Assembly (NCBI RefSeq): GCF_001641695.1
Contig: NZ_LSEF01000071.1
Coordinates: 1-59,913, forward strand
DNA: 59,913 bases
Source of the DNA: Bradyrhizobium neotropicale
GTDB lineage: Bacteria > Pseudomonadota > Alphaproteobacteria > Rhizobiales > Xanthobacteraceae
Reading direction: 5' to 3'
Below are positions 8,197-17,424 of this stretch, piece after piece. Position numbers and translations under genes: made by a program. Under the pieces are notes generated by a model, which had not been told where the DNA came from, made no database searches, and saw nothing but the letters and a program-made list of their open reading frames with translations. Numbering within the stretch: position 1 is the first letter of the stretch; every line of letters begins with the position of its first letter.

Positions 8197-8360
8197 CGAT
8201 TGGTCTCCTCGATTATTGCGCCGAGACAACCCGTGGCTGCGAGGTTCTGTTCCGTGCTCCCTAATGCTTTCGTCGCATGTTGTTGCCCGCGCCCCGGGAA
8301 TCGGGAACCTGTTCGTGGGAACCCGGGACGTGAGTTCCACGCGAGCAAGGGAACAAAGCA

Positions 8361-9011
8361 ATGTGGAGCCTGCCGCCGAGCGATAGCGTGCTGCATTTCC
8401 TATCCCTGGTCGCGGTGGCCGCACAGGGCATGACGGCCGCGCTTGCGGCCGGACGGCGCAGCATGGACTGGTTGGGGGTCTGCTTCCTCGGCTGCATCAC
8501 CGCGCTCGGCGGCGGCACGCTGCGCGATCTCTTTCTCGGCCACTACCCGCTGGCCTGGGTCGCCAACCCGATCTATCTCGCTCTGGCCGGCGGCGCCGCC
8601 TTCATCACCATCCTGTTTGCGCGCCTCGTGCACCGGCTGAAGGTCGCCTTCATCGTGCTCGATGCCATCGGCCTCGTCGTGTTCACCATGGCCGGCTGTG
8701 ACGTCGCCTGGCAGATGGATGCCTCGCTCCCGATCGTCATCGTCTGCGGCATGGTGACGGGCTGCGCCGGCGGTGTCCTGCGCGACGTCCTCTGCAACGA
8801 CGTGCCTCTGCTGTTTCGCTCCGAGCTCTATGCCAGCGTATCGGTCGTCACCGGCCTGTTCTACGCCACGGCGTTTGGCCTCAAGCTCAACGCCGAGCTC
8901 TGGACCATTTTGACCTTCGTGCTCGGCATCAGCTTCCGCCTGCTCGCGGTTCGCTACAAATGGGAGATGCCGAAATTCGTGTTCACGGGTGATGAGGAGC
9001 GGGGGTCATAA
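8361..9011 (+). CDS. TRIC-type cation channel family protein (UPF0126)
   Basis: The 216-aa membrane protein contains the two repeated glycine-rich motifs of the family: GGGTLRDLFLG in the first half and GGVLRDVLCNDVP in the second, each within a set of three helices. Bacterial relatives form trimeric potassium-permeable channels. AAGGGAAC precedes the start. Its stop codon abuts that of the convergent cytochrome gene. Confidence 0.9.
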   Translation: MWSLPPSDSVLHFLSLVAVAAQGMTAALAAGRRSMDWLGVCFLGCITALGGGTLRDLFLGHYPLAWVANPIYLALAGGAAFITILFARLVHRLKVAFIVLDAIGLVVFTMAGCDVAWQMDASLPIVIVCGMVTGCAGGVLRDVLCNDVPLLFRSELYASVSVVTGLFYATAFGLKLNAELWTILTFVLGISFRLLAVRYKWEMPKFVFTGDEERGS

Positions 9012-10223
9012 CTACGGCCCTTGCTTCCGCGCCTTCGCCACCTGCGCCGGCGTCACCAGCGGCGCGGCGTTGCCCCAGGAATTGCGCATGTAGTTCGTCA
9101 CCGCCGCGATCTGCTCGTCGGACAATTGCTTGGCATAGGCCGGCATTTCGCCCGAGTTGGGGGCGCGCGGCGTCGTCACGGTGTGCGCGCCGTCGAGGAT
9201 GATGCGCAAGGTGGAGGATGGATTGAGCGATTGCAGCAGCGCATTGCCCGGCAACGGCGGATAGATCCGCGGCGCGCCGGAGCCGTCGGCTTCATGGCAG
9301 GCGATGCAGAGCCGCGCGTAGACGGCCTGGCCGGCCTTCAGCTCGGCCTCGTCAGGCGGCGTCACGATCGGCTCACGCCGCGCCGCCGGCAGGCTCTTCA
9401 GATACACCGCCATGGCCCGCACGTCGGCGTCGCTCATCTTCGACGTCGAGCCGACAACGACCTCCGCCATCGGCCCGTCGGCATGGCTCCTGGCGTTGCG
9501 CCCGCTCTGCAAGTACTCGGCGATGTCCTCAGTGCTCCACGATTTCAGCCCGCTGCGCGCCGCGCCATCGAGCCTTGGAGCGAACCAGCCGCCGACCTCG
9601 TTGCCGGACAACGCCTGTGCGTCCTTGTCCGCGCCAAAATAGTTTTTCGGCGTGTGGCAGGCGCCGCAATGGCCGAGCCCGGTGACGAGATAGCCGCCGC
9701 GATTCCACTCGGCGCTCTTGCTCTGGTCCGGCTCGAACAGGCCGGGCTTGAAGTACATGTAATTCCAGACCCGCATCAGGCCGCGATGGCCGAACGGCCA
9801 TCGCAGCTCCGGCGGCTTGTTGCGGCTCACGACGGGCGCGAGCGTGCCGAGATAGGCGCGGATCGCCAGCGTGTCGTCCTTCGTCATCCGGGTGAAATAG
9901 GGATAGGGAAAGGCCGGGTAGTACAGCGAGCCGTCCGGCGCGGTGCCGTAGCGCAGGGCGCGGGTGAAATCGGCATCGCTCCAGGCGCCGATCCCGGTGT
10001 CGCGGTCGGGCGTTAGGTTCGGGGTGAAGATCGCGCCGAAGGGCGTGTCGATGCGCGTTCCGCCGGCAAAAGGCTTCGCGGGATCGGCGGTGTGGCAACC
10101 CGCACAGTCACCGGCCACCACCAGTGCCTCGCCGCGAGCGATCATCTCCGGCGACGGCTCGCTGGCTGCGGCTGCACTCGCAACTGCACTGCACAAAATC
10201 AGGCCTGCCAGAATCGTCCGCAT
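9012..10223 (-). CDS. Exported three-haem cytochrome c
   Basis: The 403-aa protein has a signal peptide (MRTILAGLILCSAVASAAAA) and three CXXCH haem sites at Cys40 (CAGCH), Cys186 (CGACH) and Cys306 (CIACH), with candidate axial methionines such as GEMPAYAK near the end. This is the layout of the membrane-linked cytochrome c subunit of periplasmic alcohol, aldehyde or gluconate dehydrogenases, passing electrons to the respiratory chain. No dehydrogenase subunit is next to it here, so its partner is unknown. Confidence 0.9.
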   Translation of the reverse strand: MRTILAGLILCSAVASAAAASEPSPEMIARGEALVVAGDCAGCHTADPAKPFAGGTRIDTPFGAIFTPNLTPDRDTGIGAWSDADFTRALRYGTAPDGSLYYPAFPYPYFTRMTKDDTLAIRAYLGTLAPVVSRNKPPELRWPFGHRGLMRVWNYMYFKPGLFEPDQSKSAEWNRGGYLVTGLGHCGACHTPKNYFGADKDAQALSGNEVGGWFAPRLDGAARSGLKSWSTEDIAEYLQSGRNARSHADGPMAEVVVGSTSKMSDADVRAMAVYLKSLPAARREPIVTPPDEAELKAGQAVYARLCIACHEADGSGAPRIYPPLPGNALLQSLNPSSTLRIILDGAHTVTTPRAPNSGEMPAYAKQLSDEQIAAVTNYMRNSWGNAAPLVTPAQVAKARKQGP

Positions 10224-10514
10224 CCTCGGCCTCTCCCGCGACCAATCGCCACTATCCGCATTATAGGGGCGTCACGTCATTTCGCGATGGCGGGGCATGG
10301 TGACACAAATTGAAAATGCCCGGCGCCTTTCCGGCCACGAAATTGCGATTTTTACCCGATGCCGCTTCCGAGCCAGATTTGTGGTGCGAAGCGTTAAATA
10401 TCCGACATAGAGTGGCAGAGGTGGTCGGCGCGCCCGAGCTAAAAACAACGGGCAGGCAACGGCTTAAGCAACCTTAATTGAGCAAGACCTGAACAGGGCG
10501 GCAAAGAGGACAGC

Positions 10515-13500
10515 ATGGGCATCAACCAGGGTCCGATCAGTCTCGATCAAAAATACACCCAGGAAACCGGACACGTCTTCACCACGGGCATCCAGGCGCT
10601 GGTCCGCCTGCCCATGGCCCAGATCCGGCGGGACCGCGCCAATGGTCTCAACACCGCGGGCTTCGTCTCCGGCTACCGCGGCTCGCCGCTCGGCGGCTAC
10701 GACCAGCAGCTCTTCGCCGCACGAAAACATCTCGAGCAGTACAACATCAAGTTCCAGCCCGGTGTGAACGAGGATCTCGCGGCCACCGCGATCTGGGGCT
10801 CGCAGCAGCTCAACCTCTCGCCCGGCGCCAAGTATGACGGTGTGGTCGGCATCTGGTACGGCAAGGGCCCCGGCGTCGACCGCTGCGGCGACGTCTTCCG
10901 CCACGGCAATGCCGCGGGGTCCGCCAAGAACGGCGGCGTGCTGTGCCTCGCCGGCGACGATCACGGCGCAAAGTCCTCGACCGTTCCGCATCAGTCCGAC
11001 CACGCCTTCATCTCGGCCCTGATGCCGTATCTCTATCCGTCCAGCATCCACGAGATGATCGAGATGGGCCTGCTCGGCATCGCGATGTCGCGCTATTCGG
11101 GCTGCTGGGTCGGCATGAAGGTGATCACCGAGACGGTGGAGACCACCGCCGAGATCGACCTCACCGACGAGATGAAGCCCTTCATCATCCCCGCCGATTT
11201 CGAGCTGCCGCCCGGCGGCCTCAACCTGCGCTGGCCGGACGACCGCTTCGAGCAGGACCGTCGCCTCCAGGACTACAAGGGCTTTGCCGCGATCGCCTTT
11301 GCGCGCGCCAACAAGGTCAACCGCGTCACCATGGATTCGCCGAACGCGCGCTTCGGCATCATGGCGTCCGGCAAGAGCTATGAGGACGTCCGCCAGGCGC
11401 TGCGCGAACTCGGCATCACCGAGGAGGTCGCCGCCAAGATCGGCCTTCGCCTCTACAAGATCGGCATGCCCTGGCCGTTGGAGCCGGAAGGCGTGCGCCA
11501 GTTCGCCGTTGGCCTCGAAGAGATCTTCATCATCGAGGAGCGGCGCGAGATCGTCGAGAACCAGGTCAAGCAGGAGCTGTTCAACTGGCGCGACGACGTG
11601 CGCCCGCGCATCGTCGGCAAGATGGACGACCACGACAAGCGCTTCCTGACCTTCGCCGCCGAGCTCAGCGTCGCCTCGCTTGCCACCTCGCTCACCGAAC
11701 GCCTGCTTCGACTTAACCTCAACCCCGAGATCGCGGAGATGCTCCGCGCCAAGGCCGACTGGTTCAACGGCCGCCAGGCCACGCAAATGCAGGCGACCGC
11801 GCCTGTCTCCCGCGTCCCGTATTTCTGCTCCGGCTGTCCTCACAACACGTCGACCAAAGTCCCTGAAGGCAGCCGTGCGCTCGCCGGCATCGGCTGCCAC
11901 TTCATGGCGCTGTGGATGGACCGTTCGACCGAAACCTTCACGCATATGGGCGGCGAGGGCGTGCCGTGGGTCGGCATCGCGCCCTTCACCAACGAGAACC
12001 ACATTTTCGCGAACCTCGGCGATGGCACCTACTTCCACTCTGGAATTCTCGCCATCCGCCAGGCGATCGCCTCCAAGGCCAATATCACCTACAAGATCCT
12101 CTACAACGACGCTGTCGCCATGACCGGCGGCCAGCGCCATGACGGCGATCTCTCGCCGCAGAAAATCATGGCCCAGCTTCACGCCGAGGGCATCAGCGAG
12201 ATCTATCTGGTCTCGGAAAACCCGGACGCCTATCCGGCCAACACCATCGCGCCGGGTGTGAAGAAATATCATCGCGACGAGCTCCAGAACGTCATGAAGA
12301 TGTGCCGCGAGTACAAGGGCACGTCGGCGATCGTGTTCGTGCAAACCTGCGCGGCCGAGAAGCGCCGCCGCCGCAAGCGCGGCCTGATGGAGGATCCGCC
12401 GCGCCGGGTCATGATCAATCCGGCCGTCTGCGAGGGCTGCGGCGACTGCTCGGTGCAGTCGAACTGCATCTCGGTCGAGCCGCTGGAGACCGAGTTCGGC
12501 CGCAAGCGCGCCATCAACCAGTCCTCCTGCAACAAGGACTATTCCTGCCTGAAGGGTTTCTGCCCGTCCTTCGTCACCATCGATGGTGGCGCGCCGCGCC
12601 ACCGTGCACCTGGCGAGCTCGCTGACATCGGCGAGCTGCCCGAGCCGGCCTCGCGTCCGGCGCTGGACAAGCCCTACAACATCGCGGTCGGCGGCGTCGG
12701 CGGCACCGGTGTTCTCACCATCGGCGCGCTGCTCGGCATGGCCGCGCATATCGAGGGCAAGGCCTCGATGATCCTCGACATGTCGGGTCTGGCGCAAAAG
12801 GGCGGGGCGGTGCTCAGCCACGTCCGCCTGTCGGATCATCCGGCCGAGGTGACCTGCTCGCGCATCGTCACCGGCACGGCCGATCTCGTGCTCGCCGCAG
12901 ATGAGGTGGTCGCGGTCGCCAAGGACACGATCTCGCTCTGCGATACCAGCCGCACCCGCGGCATCATCAACAGCCACGTCATTCCCACCGCCGATTTCAT
13001 CCTCAACCGCGATTTCAACTTCCAGACCCGCAAGCTGAATGGGCTATTGGAAACCGCGCTGCACAAGGACTCGGTGTTCTTCGATTTCACCAAGCCGGCC
13101 GAGCAGCTCCTCGGCGACTCTATCGCCACCAACATGATGATGATGGGCTACGCCTATCAGAAGGGCTTCTTGCCCCTGTCGGCGGAAGCGATCGAGCAGG
13201 CGATCGAGGTCAACGGCGTCTCGATCAAGATGAACAAGGAGGCCTTCCGCCTCGGCCGTCTCGCGGTCGCCGATCCCGCGCGCCTTGCGGACATGCTGAA
13301 GGGGACTGACGAGGTCGTTGCGCCCAAGACCCTGGACGCAATGACGCTGGACGAGGTCATCGAGCATCGCACCAAGCATCTGACCGCCTATCAGAATGGT
13401 CGTCTGGCGAAGCGCTATCGCAAGCTCGTCGACCAGGTCCGAGACGTCGCGGTGAAGGGCGGCTATGACGACGCGCTGCCGCGCGCGGTCGCGATCAACT

Positions 13501-14006
13501 ACGCAAAACTGCTCGCCTACAAGGACGAGTACGAGGTCGCGCGCCTCTTCACCGACGGCGCGTTCGAGCAGCAGCTTCGCGACCAGTTCGAAGGCGACTA
13601 CAAGTTCAGCTTCAACCTCGCCCCGCCCATCCTCAGCAACGGCGTCGACCCGCTGGGCCGCCCGAAGAAGCGCGCCTTCGGCCCGTGGATGCTGAAGGCA
13701 TTCCGCGTGCTTGCAAAATTCAAGTTCCTGCGCGGCACGCCCTTCGACATCTTCGGCCGTAGCGCCGACCGCAAGCTCGAGCGCGATCTGATCGCGGGCT
13801 ACGAGAAGGACGTCGCCACCGTGCTCGGCCTGCTGTCGCCGGTCACGATCGACACCGCGGTGGAGCTCCTGTCGCTGCCCGACCGCATCCGCGGCTACGG
13901 CCCGGTGAAGGAGAAGGCCGTCGCGGACGCCAAGGCCCGCTACGCCCAGCTCGCCGCCGACCTCGCAAGCCCGCCATCCGCGCCAAGGCAGATCGCGGCG
14001 GAGTAG
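10515..14006 (+). CDS. Indolepyruvate:ferredoxin oxidoreductase, fused IorA-IorB type
   Basis: The 1163-aa protein joins the alpha-type thiamine-diphosphate portion (residues 1 to about 620, with GYRGSPLGGYDQQL and later GDGTYFHSGILAIRQA), a ferredoxin-like 4Fe-4S region near residue 637 (CEGCGDCSVQSNC, then CNKDYSCLKGFC) and the gamma-type domain from about 720 (VGGVGGTGVLTIGALLG). It oxidatively decarboxylates aryl-pyruvates or other 2-oxoacids to acyl-CoA, reducing ferredoxin. Such fused forms are normal in alphaproteobacteria. The 291 bases upstream hold no gene and presumably its promoter. Acyl-CoA catabolism genes follow. Confidence 0.93.
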   Translation: MGINQGPISLDQKYTQETGHVFTTGIQALVRLPMAQIRRDRANGLNTAGFVSGYRGSPLGGYDQQLFAARKHLEQYNIKFQPGVNEDLAATAIWGSQQLNLSPGAKYDGVVGIWYGKGPGVDRCGDVFRHGNAAGSAKNGGVLCLAGDDHGAKSSTVPHQSDHAFISALMPYLYPSSIHEMIEMGLLGIAMSRYSGCWVGMKVITETVETTAEIDLTDEMKPFIIPADFELPPGGLNLRWPDDRFEQDRRLQDYKGFAAIAFARANKVNRVTMDSPNARFGIMASGKSYEDVRQALRELGITEEVAAKIGLRLYKIGMPWPLEPEGVRQFAVGLEEIFIIEERREIVENQVKQELFNWRDDVRPRIVGKMDDHDKRFLTFAAELSVASLATSLTERLLRLNLNPEIAEMLRAKADWFNGRQATQMQATAPVSRVPYFCSGCPHNTSTKVPEGSRALAGIGCHFMALWMDRSTETFTHMGGEGVPWVGIAPFTNENHIFANLGDGTYFHSGILAIRQAIASKANITYKILYNDAVAMTGGQRHDGDLSPQKIMAQLHAEGISEIYLVSENPDAYPANTIAPGVKKYHRDELQNVMKMCREYKGTSAIVFVQTCAAEKRRRRKRGLMEDPPRRVMINPAVCEGCGDCSVQSNCISVEPLETEFGRKRAINQSSCNKDYSCLKGFCPSFVTIDGGAPRHRAPGELADIGELPEPASRPALDKPYNIAVGGVGGTGVLTIGALLGMAAHIEGKASMILDMSGLAQKGGAVLSHVRLSDHPAEVTCSRIVTGTADLVLAADEVVAVAKDTISLCDTSRTRGIINSHVIPTADFILNRDFNFQTRKLNGLLETALHKDSVFFDFTKPAEQLLGDSIATNMMMMGYAYQKGFLPLSAEAIEQAIEVNGVSIKMNKEAFRLGRLAVADPARLADMLKGTDEVVAPKTLDAMTLDEVIEHRTKHLTAYQNGRLAKRYRKLVDQVRDVAVKGGYDDALPRAVAINYAKLLAYKDEYEVARLFTDGAFEQQLRDQFEGDYKFSFNLAPPILSNGVDPLGRPKKRAFGPWMLKAFRVLAKFKFLRGTPFDIFGRSADRKLERDLIAGYEKDVATVLGLLSPVTIDTAVELLSLPDRIRGYGPVKEKAVADAKARYAQLAADLASPPSAPRQIAAE

Positions 14007-14648
14007 GGGCGGTCTCTAGTCAGTAGGGTTGGCAAAGGCGCAAAGCGCCGTGCCCACCATCTTACCCGGATTGCACTAGGAGAGGTGGGCACGCTTCGCT
14101 TTGCCCACCTTACGATTTCTGTTCGAAATCAACCGCCGGTCTACTTTGCATGGGATTGTTTTCGAAAAAAAGAAAATCACTTGTGCCGTCGGGCAAAACA
14201 CCTTTACGACTCTGCCCGTCATTGCGAGCGCAGCGAAGCAATCCGGAAATGCGTCCGGGGAAAGACTCCTGGATTGCTTCGCTGCGCTCGCAGTGACGAC
14301 GTCGAGGCAGACGGGCAATGCATGACCGTCACCCCCGCGCAATGGCGAAGCCATTGTCGCTGGAGGTGCGAGCGGTGCGGTGCGTAGCACCGTGCAGCGA
14401 GCCTCGAAGGGCGACGGCCCGGGTCTTGCCGCGAGGAAAGCGCTGAAGCAGCTCGGCCGCTCATCCTTCGAGGCTCTCCATGCGGCGCGCTGCGCCGCAT
14501 GGCTCGCGCCTCAGGATGATGGGGCAAGCGTAGCACTTGCGTCGACCCGCTGCCCTCTCGCCCGACGGAATATTTCCGCGCTTGCCAACGGGGCATCCGC
14601 GGTTCAGAAAAACGGAGCAAGAAGAAACGCCAGCGGAGACCTGAAGTT
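14007..14648. repeat. Repeat-filled intergenic region
   Basis: No gene is visible in these 642 bases. It holds a hairpin GGTGGGCA/TGCCCACC at 14,084-14,109, a long CGTCATTGCGAG-type palindrome at 14,217-14,298 (same element as at 6,029), and an inverted pair GAGCCTCGAAGG/CCTTCGAGGCTC at 14,399-14,476, followed by a CCATGCGGCGCG/CGCGCCGCATGG-like palindrome. Short open frames here run through the repeats and have no coding character. Confidence 0.8.
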
Positions 14649-15806
14649 TTGACCATCAAGGGCAAGGCCTACATTGCCGGGATTTTTGAACACCCGACCC
14701 GGCATGCGCCGGACAAATCCACCGCGCAGCTCCACGCCGAGGTCGCCAAGGGGGCGATCGAGGATGCCGGGCTCAGCAAGGACGATGTCGACGGCTATTT
14801 CTGCGCCGGCGACGCCCCCGGCGGCGCCTGGCCGATGGTCGATTATCTCGGCCTCAACACCCAAAAGCTGCGCCACGTCGATTCCACCGAGACCGGCGGC
14901 TGTTCCTACATCATCCATCTCGGCCATGCCGCGGAAGCAATTGCCGCGGGCAAGTGCTCGATCGCGCTGATCACGCTCGCAGGCAAGCCGCGCACCGGCG
15001 TGATGCCGCCGCGTGCGGCTGGTGCCGAGGCCGATTTCGAGTTGGCTTACGGTGCGACCACGCACAATGCCTACGGCATGTGTGCCATGCGCCACATGCA
15101 CGACTACGGTACCACGAGCGTGCAGCTCGCCTGGATCAAGGTCGCGGCCTCGCATCATGCGCAATACAATCCGCATGCGATGCTCAAGGACGTCGTCACC
15201 GTCGAGGACGTGCTGAACTCGCCGATGATCTCCGATCCCTTGCATCGCATGGATTGCTGCGTCGTCTCCGACGGTGGCGGTGCGCTGATCGTGACGACGC
15301 CCGAGATCGCCAAGAGCCTGAAGAAACCGCAAGTGCGCCTGATCGGCCATGGCGAAGCGATGAAGGGCCCGCGCGGCGGCAAAGACCTCGACCTCACTTA
15401 TTCCGCCGGCGTCTGGTCCGGCCCGCGCGCATTTGACGAAGCCGGCATCACGCCGAAGGATATCAAATATGCCTCGATCTATGACAGCTTCACCATCACC
15501 GTCCTGATGCAGCTCGAGGACCTCGGCTTCTGCAAGAAAGGCGAGGGCGGCAAGTTCGTCGCCGACGGCAATCTGATCTCTGGCGTCGGCAAGCTGCCGT
15601 TCAACACCGATGGCGGTGGCCTCTGCAGCAACCATCCCGTCAACCGCGGCGGCATGACCAAGATCATCGAGGCCGTCAGGCAGTTGCGCGGCGAGGCGCA
15701 TCCGAAGGTGCAGGTTCCGAACTGCGATCTCGCCATCGCCCACGGCACCGGCGGCCTGCTCGGCGTCCGCCACGCAGCCTCGACGGCCATTCTGGAGCGC
15801 GTGTGA
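14649..15806 (+). CDS. Thiolase / acetyl-CoA acetyltransferase, SCP2-type
   Basis: The 385-aa protein has thiolase features: a probable active-site cysteine in STETGGCSY (about residue 84), SNHPVNRGGM near residue 325 and IAHGTGGLLG near the C-terminus. It resembles the SCP-x/Ltp group that often pairs with a DUF35 protein. A TTG start is used, with the conserved MTIKGKAYIAG beginning there. Its stop overlaps the ATG of the DUF35 gene, so translation is probably coupled. Role: carbon-carbon cleavage or aldol steps in beta-oxidation of an acyl or side-chain substrate. Confidence 0.85.
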   Translation: MTIKGKAYIAGIFEHPTRHAPDKSTAQLHAEVAKGAIEDAGLSKDDVDGYFCAGDAPGGAWPMVDYLGLNTQKLRHVDSTETGGCSYIIHLGHAAEAIAAGKCSIALITLAGKPRTGVMPPRAAGAEADFELAYGATTHNAYGMCAMRHMHDYGTTSVQLAWIKVAASHHAQYNPHAMLKDVVTVEDVLNSPMISDPLHRMDCCVVSDGGGALIVTTPEIAKSLKKPQVRLIGHGEAMKGPRGGKDLDLTYSAGVWSGPRAFDEAGITPKDIKYASIYDSFTITVLMQLEDLGFCKKGEGGKFVADGNLISGVGKLPFNTDGGGLCSNHPVNRGGMTKIIEAVRQLRGEAHPKVQVPNCDLAIAHGTGGLLGVRHAASTAILERV

Positions 15807-16195
15807 TGAGCGAAGCAAAGAAATATTCGGCACCTGTGACCAACGCCGAGACGGCGCCGTTCTGGGAAGCAGCGAAGCAGGGCAAGTTCATGATCAAGCG
15901 CTGCACCGCCTGCGGCGAAGCGCATTACTTCCCGCGTTCGATCTGCCCGTTCTGCTATTCGGACAAGACGGTGTGGGAGCAAAGTTCGGGCGAGGGCACG
16001 ATCTACACCTACAGCCTGATGCGGAAGTCGCCGACCGGCCCTTACGCGATCGGCTACGTTACGCTGAAGGAGGGTCCGTCACTCCAGACAAACTTCGTCG
16101 ATTGCGATCTCACGACGCTGAAGATCGGCCAGAAGGTGAAGGTGGTGTTCAAGCCGACGGACGGCGCGCCGCTGCCGTTCTTCACGCCGGTCTAA
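15806..16195 (+). CDS. Zn-ribbon OB-fold protein (DUF35), thiolase partner
   Basis: The 129-aa protein has a four-cysteine rubredoxin-like zinc ribbon (CTACGEAHYFPRSICPFC) followed by an OB-fold-like half with GEGTIYTYSLM and KVKVVFKPTDG. DUF35 proteins bind SCP2-type thiolases and hydratases and are needed for their activity. The ATG lies within the thiolase stop (TGATGAG), matching a two-subunit complex. Confidence 0.88.
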   Translation: MSEAKKYSAPVTNAETAPFWEAAKQGKFMIKRCTACGEAHYFPRSICPFCYSDKTVWEQSSGEGTIYTYSLMRKSPTGPYAIGYVTLKEGPSLQTNFVDCDLTTLKIGQKVKVVFKPTDGAPLPFFTPV

Positions 16196-16207
16196 CGCGG
16201 CGTGCTG

Positions 16208-16283
16208 CGTAGGGTGGGTAGAGCGAAGCGAAACCCACCGACGCGGGCAATGATGGGTTTCGCTGCGCTCTACCCATCCTACG
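16208..16283. repeat. Palindromic repeat (CGTAGGGTGGGTA type)
   Basis: CGTAGGGTGGGTAGAGCG begins at 16,208 and CGCTCTACCCATCCTACG ends at 16,283. The central arms GAAACCCA and TGGGTTTC add to the stem. It is a sibling of the element at 88-179. Confidence 0.85.
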
Positions 16284-16293
16284 AATCTTCCTT

Positions 16294-16430
16294 CCCCCCT
16301 TGTGGGAGAAGGTGGCGCGAAGCGCCGGATGAGGGGTCTCTTTCCGCGGATGGACTCTCGATGCGGAGCCAACCCCTCACCCAAATGAGATTGCTGCACG
16401 GCTCTCGTGGCCCTCTCCCACAAGGGGAGA
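16294..16430. repeat. Long palindromic repeat (CCCCTTGTGGGAGA type)
   Basis: CCCCTTGTGGGAGA near 16,297 is the reverse complement of TCTCCCACAAGGGG ending near 16,428. Inner arms (GATGAGGGGT and ACCCCTCACC) also pair. It lies upstream of the MaoC gene and belongs to the host repeat set. Confidence 0.75.
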
Positions 16431-16488
16431 GGGCACATTAACGGGCGCCGCTGCTCGCGGAGAGAGACCCGGGGAGGAAACCAACAAC

Positions 16489-17349
16489 ATGTCGGCCAGA
16501 TACGAAGAACTTAAATCTCTCAAGAACCTCGGCCAGAAATACGCCTACACCGACCGTGAAGTGATGCTCTATGCCTACGGCATCGGGCTCGGCGCCGATC
16601 CGATGGACGAGAGCGAGCTCGCCTTCGTCAACGAGGGTACGCTGACGCCCCGGCCGCTCAAGGTGGTGCCGACCTTCGCCTCCGTCGCCGCCTGGGGCTC
16701 GGGTCCCGGCGAGATGAACCTCAACCGCGTGATGGTGGTCGACGGCGAGCGCGACATCACCTTCCACCAGCCGCTGCCGACGGCCGCCCACATCACCGCC
16801 GACTCCTCCGTGCTCGAGGTCTACGACAAGGGCAAGGACAAGGGCGTGGTGATCAGCCACCAGACCGTGCTGAAGAACGAGAAGGGCGAGAAGCTCGCGA
16901 CTCTGGTCGCCTCACGCTTCGCCCGCGGCGATGGCGGCTTCGGCGGGCCGAACCTGATCCAGCCCGATGCCCACCAGATCCCGTCGCGCGCGCCCGACAA
17001 GAGCATCGACATCACCACGCGTCCCGACCAGGCGCTGGTCTATCGCCTCTGCGGCGACCGCAACCCGCTGCACTCCGATCCCGAGTTCGCCAGGAAGGCC
17101 GGCTTCCCGCGCCCGATCCTGCACGGCATGTGCACCTACGGTATCACCTGCCGCGGCGTGCTGCAGACCTATGCCGACTACGACCCAGCCGCCTTCCGCC
17201 AGCACATCGCGCGGTTCTCCTCCCCGGTCTATCCCGGCGAGATCGTGACCATGGACCTCTGGAAGGACGGCAACGTGATCTCGTTCGAAGCCAAGGTGAA
17301 GTCGCGCGGCGTCACCGTGATCAAGAACGGCAAGACGGTGCTGGGTTAG
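16489..17349 (+). CDS. MaoC-family enoyl-CoA hydratase (hydratase 2 type)
   Basis: The 286-aa protein has the double hot-dog length of eukaryote-like hydratase 2. The catalytic motif GDRNPLHSDPEFARKAGF, followed by PRPILHGMCTYG, is present near residue 188, with the expected Asp and His. It hydrates trans-2-enoyl-CoA to the (R)-3-hydroxyacyl-CoA. It is followed by the SDR dehydrogenase that can oxidise this product; together they replicate peroxisomal multifunctional enzyme 2. GGGGAGGAAACC precedes the start. Confidence 0.92.
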   Translation: MSARYEELKSLKNLGQKYAYTDREVMLYAYGIGLGADPMDESELAFVNEGTLTPRPLKVVPTFASVAAWGSGPGEMNLNRVMVVDGERDITFHQPLPTAAHITADSSVLEVYDKGKDKGVVISHQTVLKNEKGEKLATLVASRFARGDGGFGGPNLIQPDAHQIPSRAPDKSIDITTRPDQALVYRLCGDRNPLHSDPEFARKAGFPRPILHGMCTYGITCRGVLQTYADYDPAAFRQHIARFSSPVYPGEIVTMDLWKDGNVISFEAKVKSRGVTVIKNGKTVLG

Positions 17350-17424
17350 GAAGGCACCGGCGGCGTACTCCCTCGCCCCGCCTGCGGGGAGAGGCGAAGA
17401 AACAAGAAACAGGGAGAAGCCACC

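Noticed and set aside
10464..12977. 837-aa open frame on the minus strand
   Set aside because: It is entirely antisense to the indolepyruvate oxidoreductase gene, whose domains are clear. Its composition (His, Arg and Ala with no motif) is that of a high-GC shadow frame.
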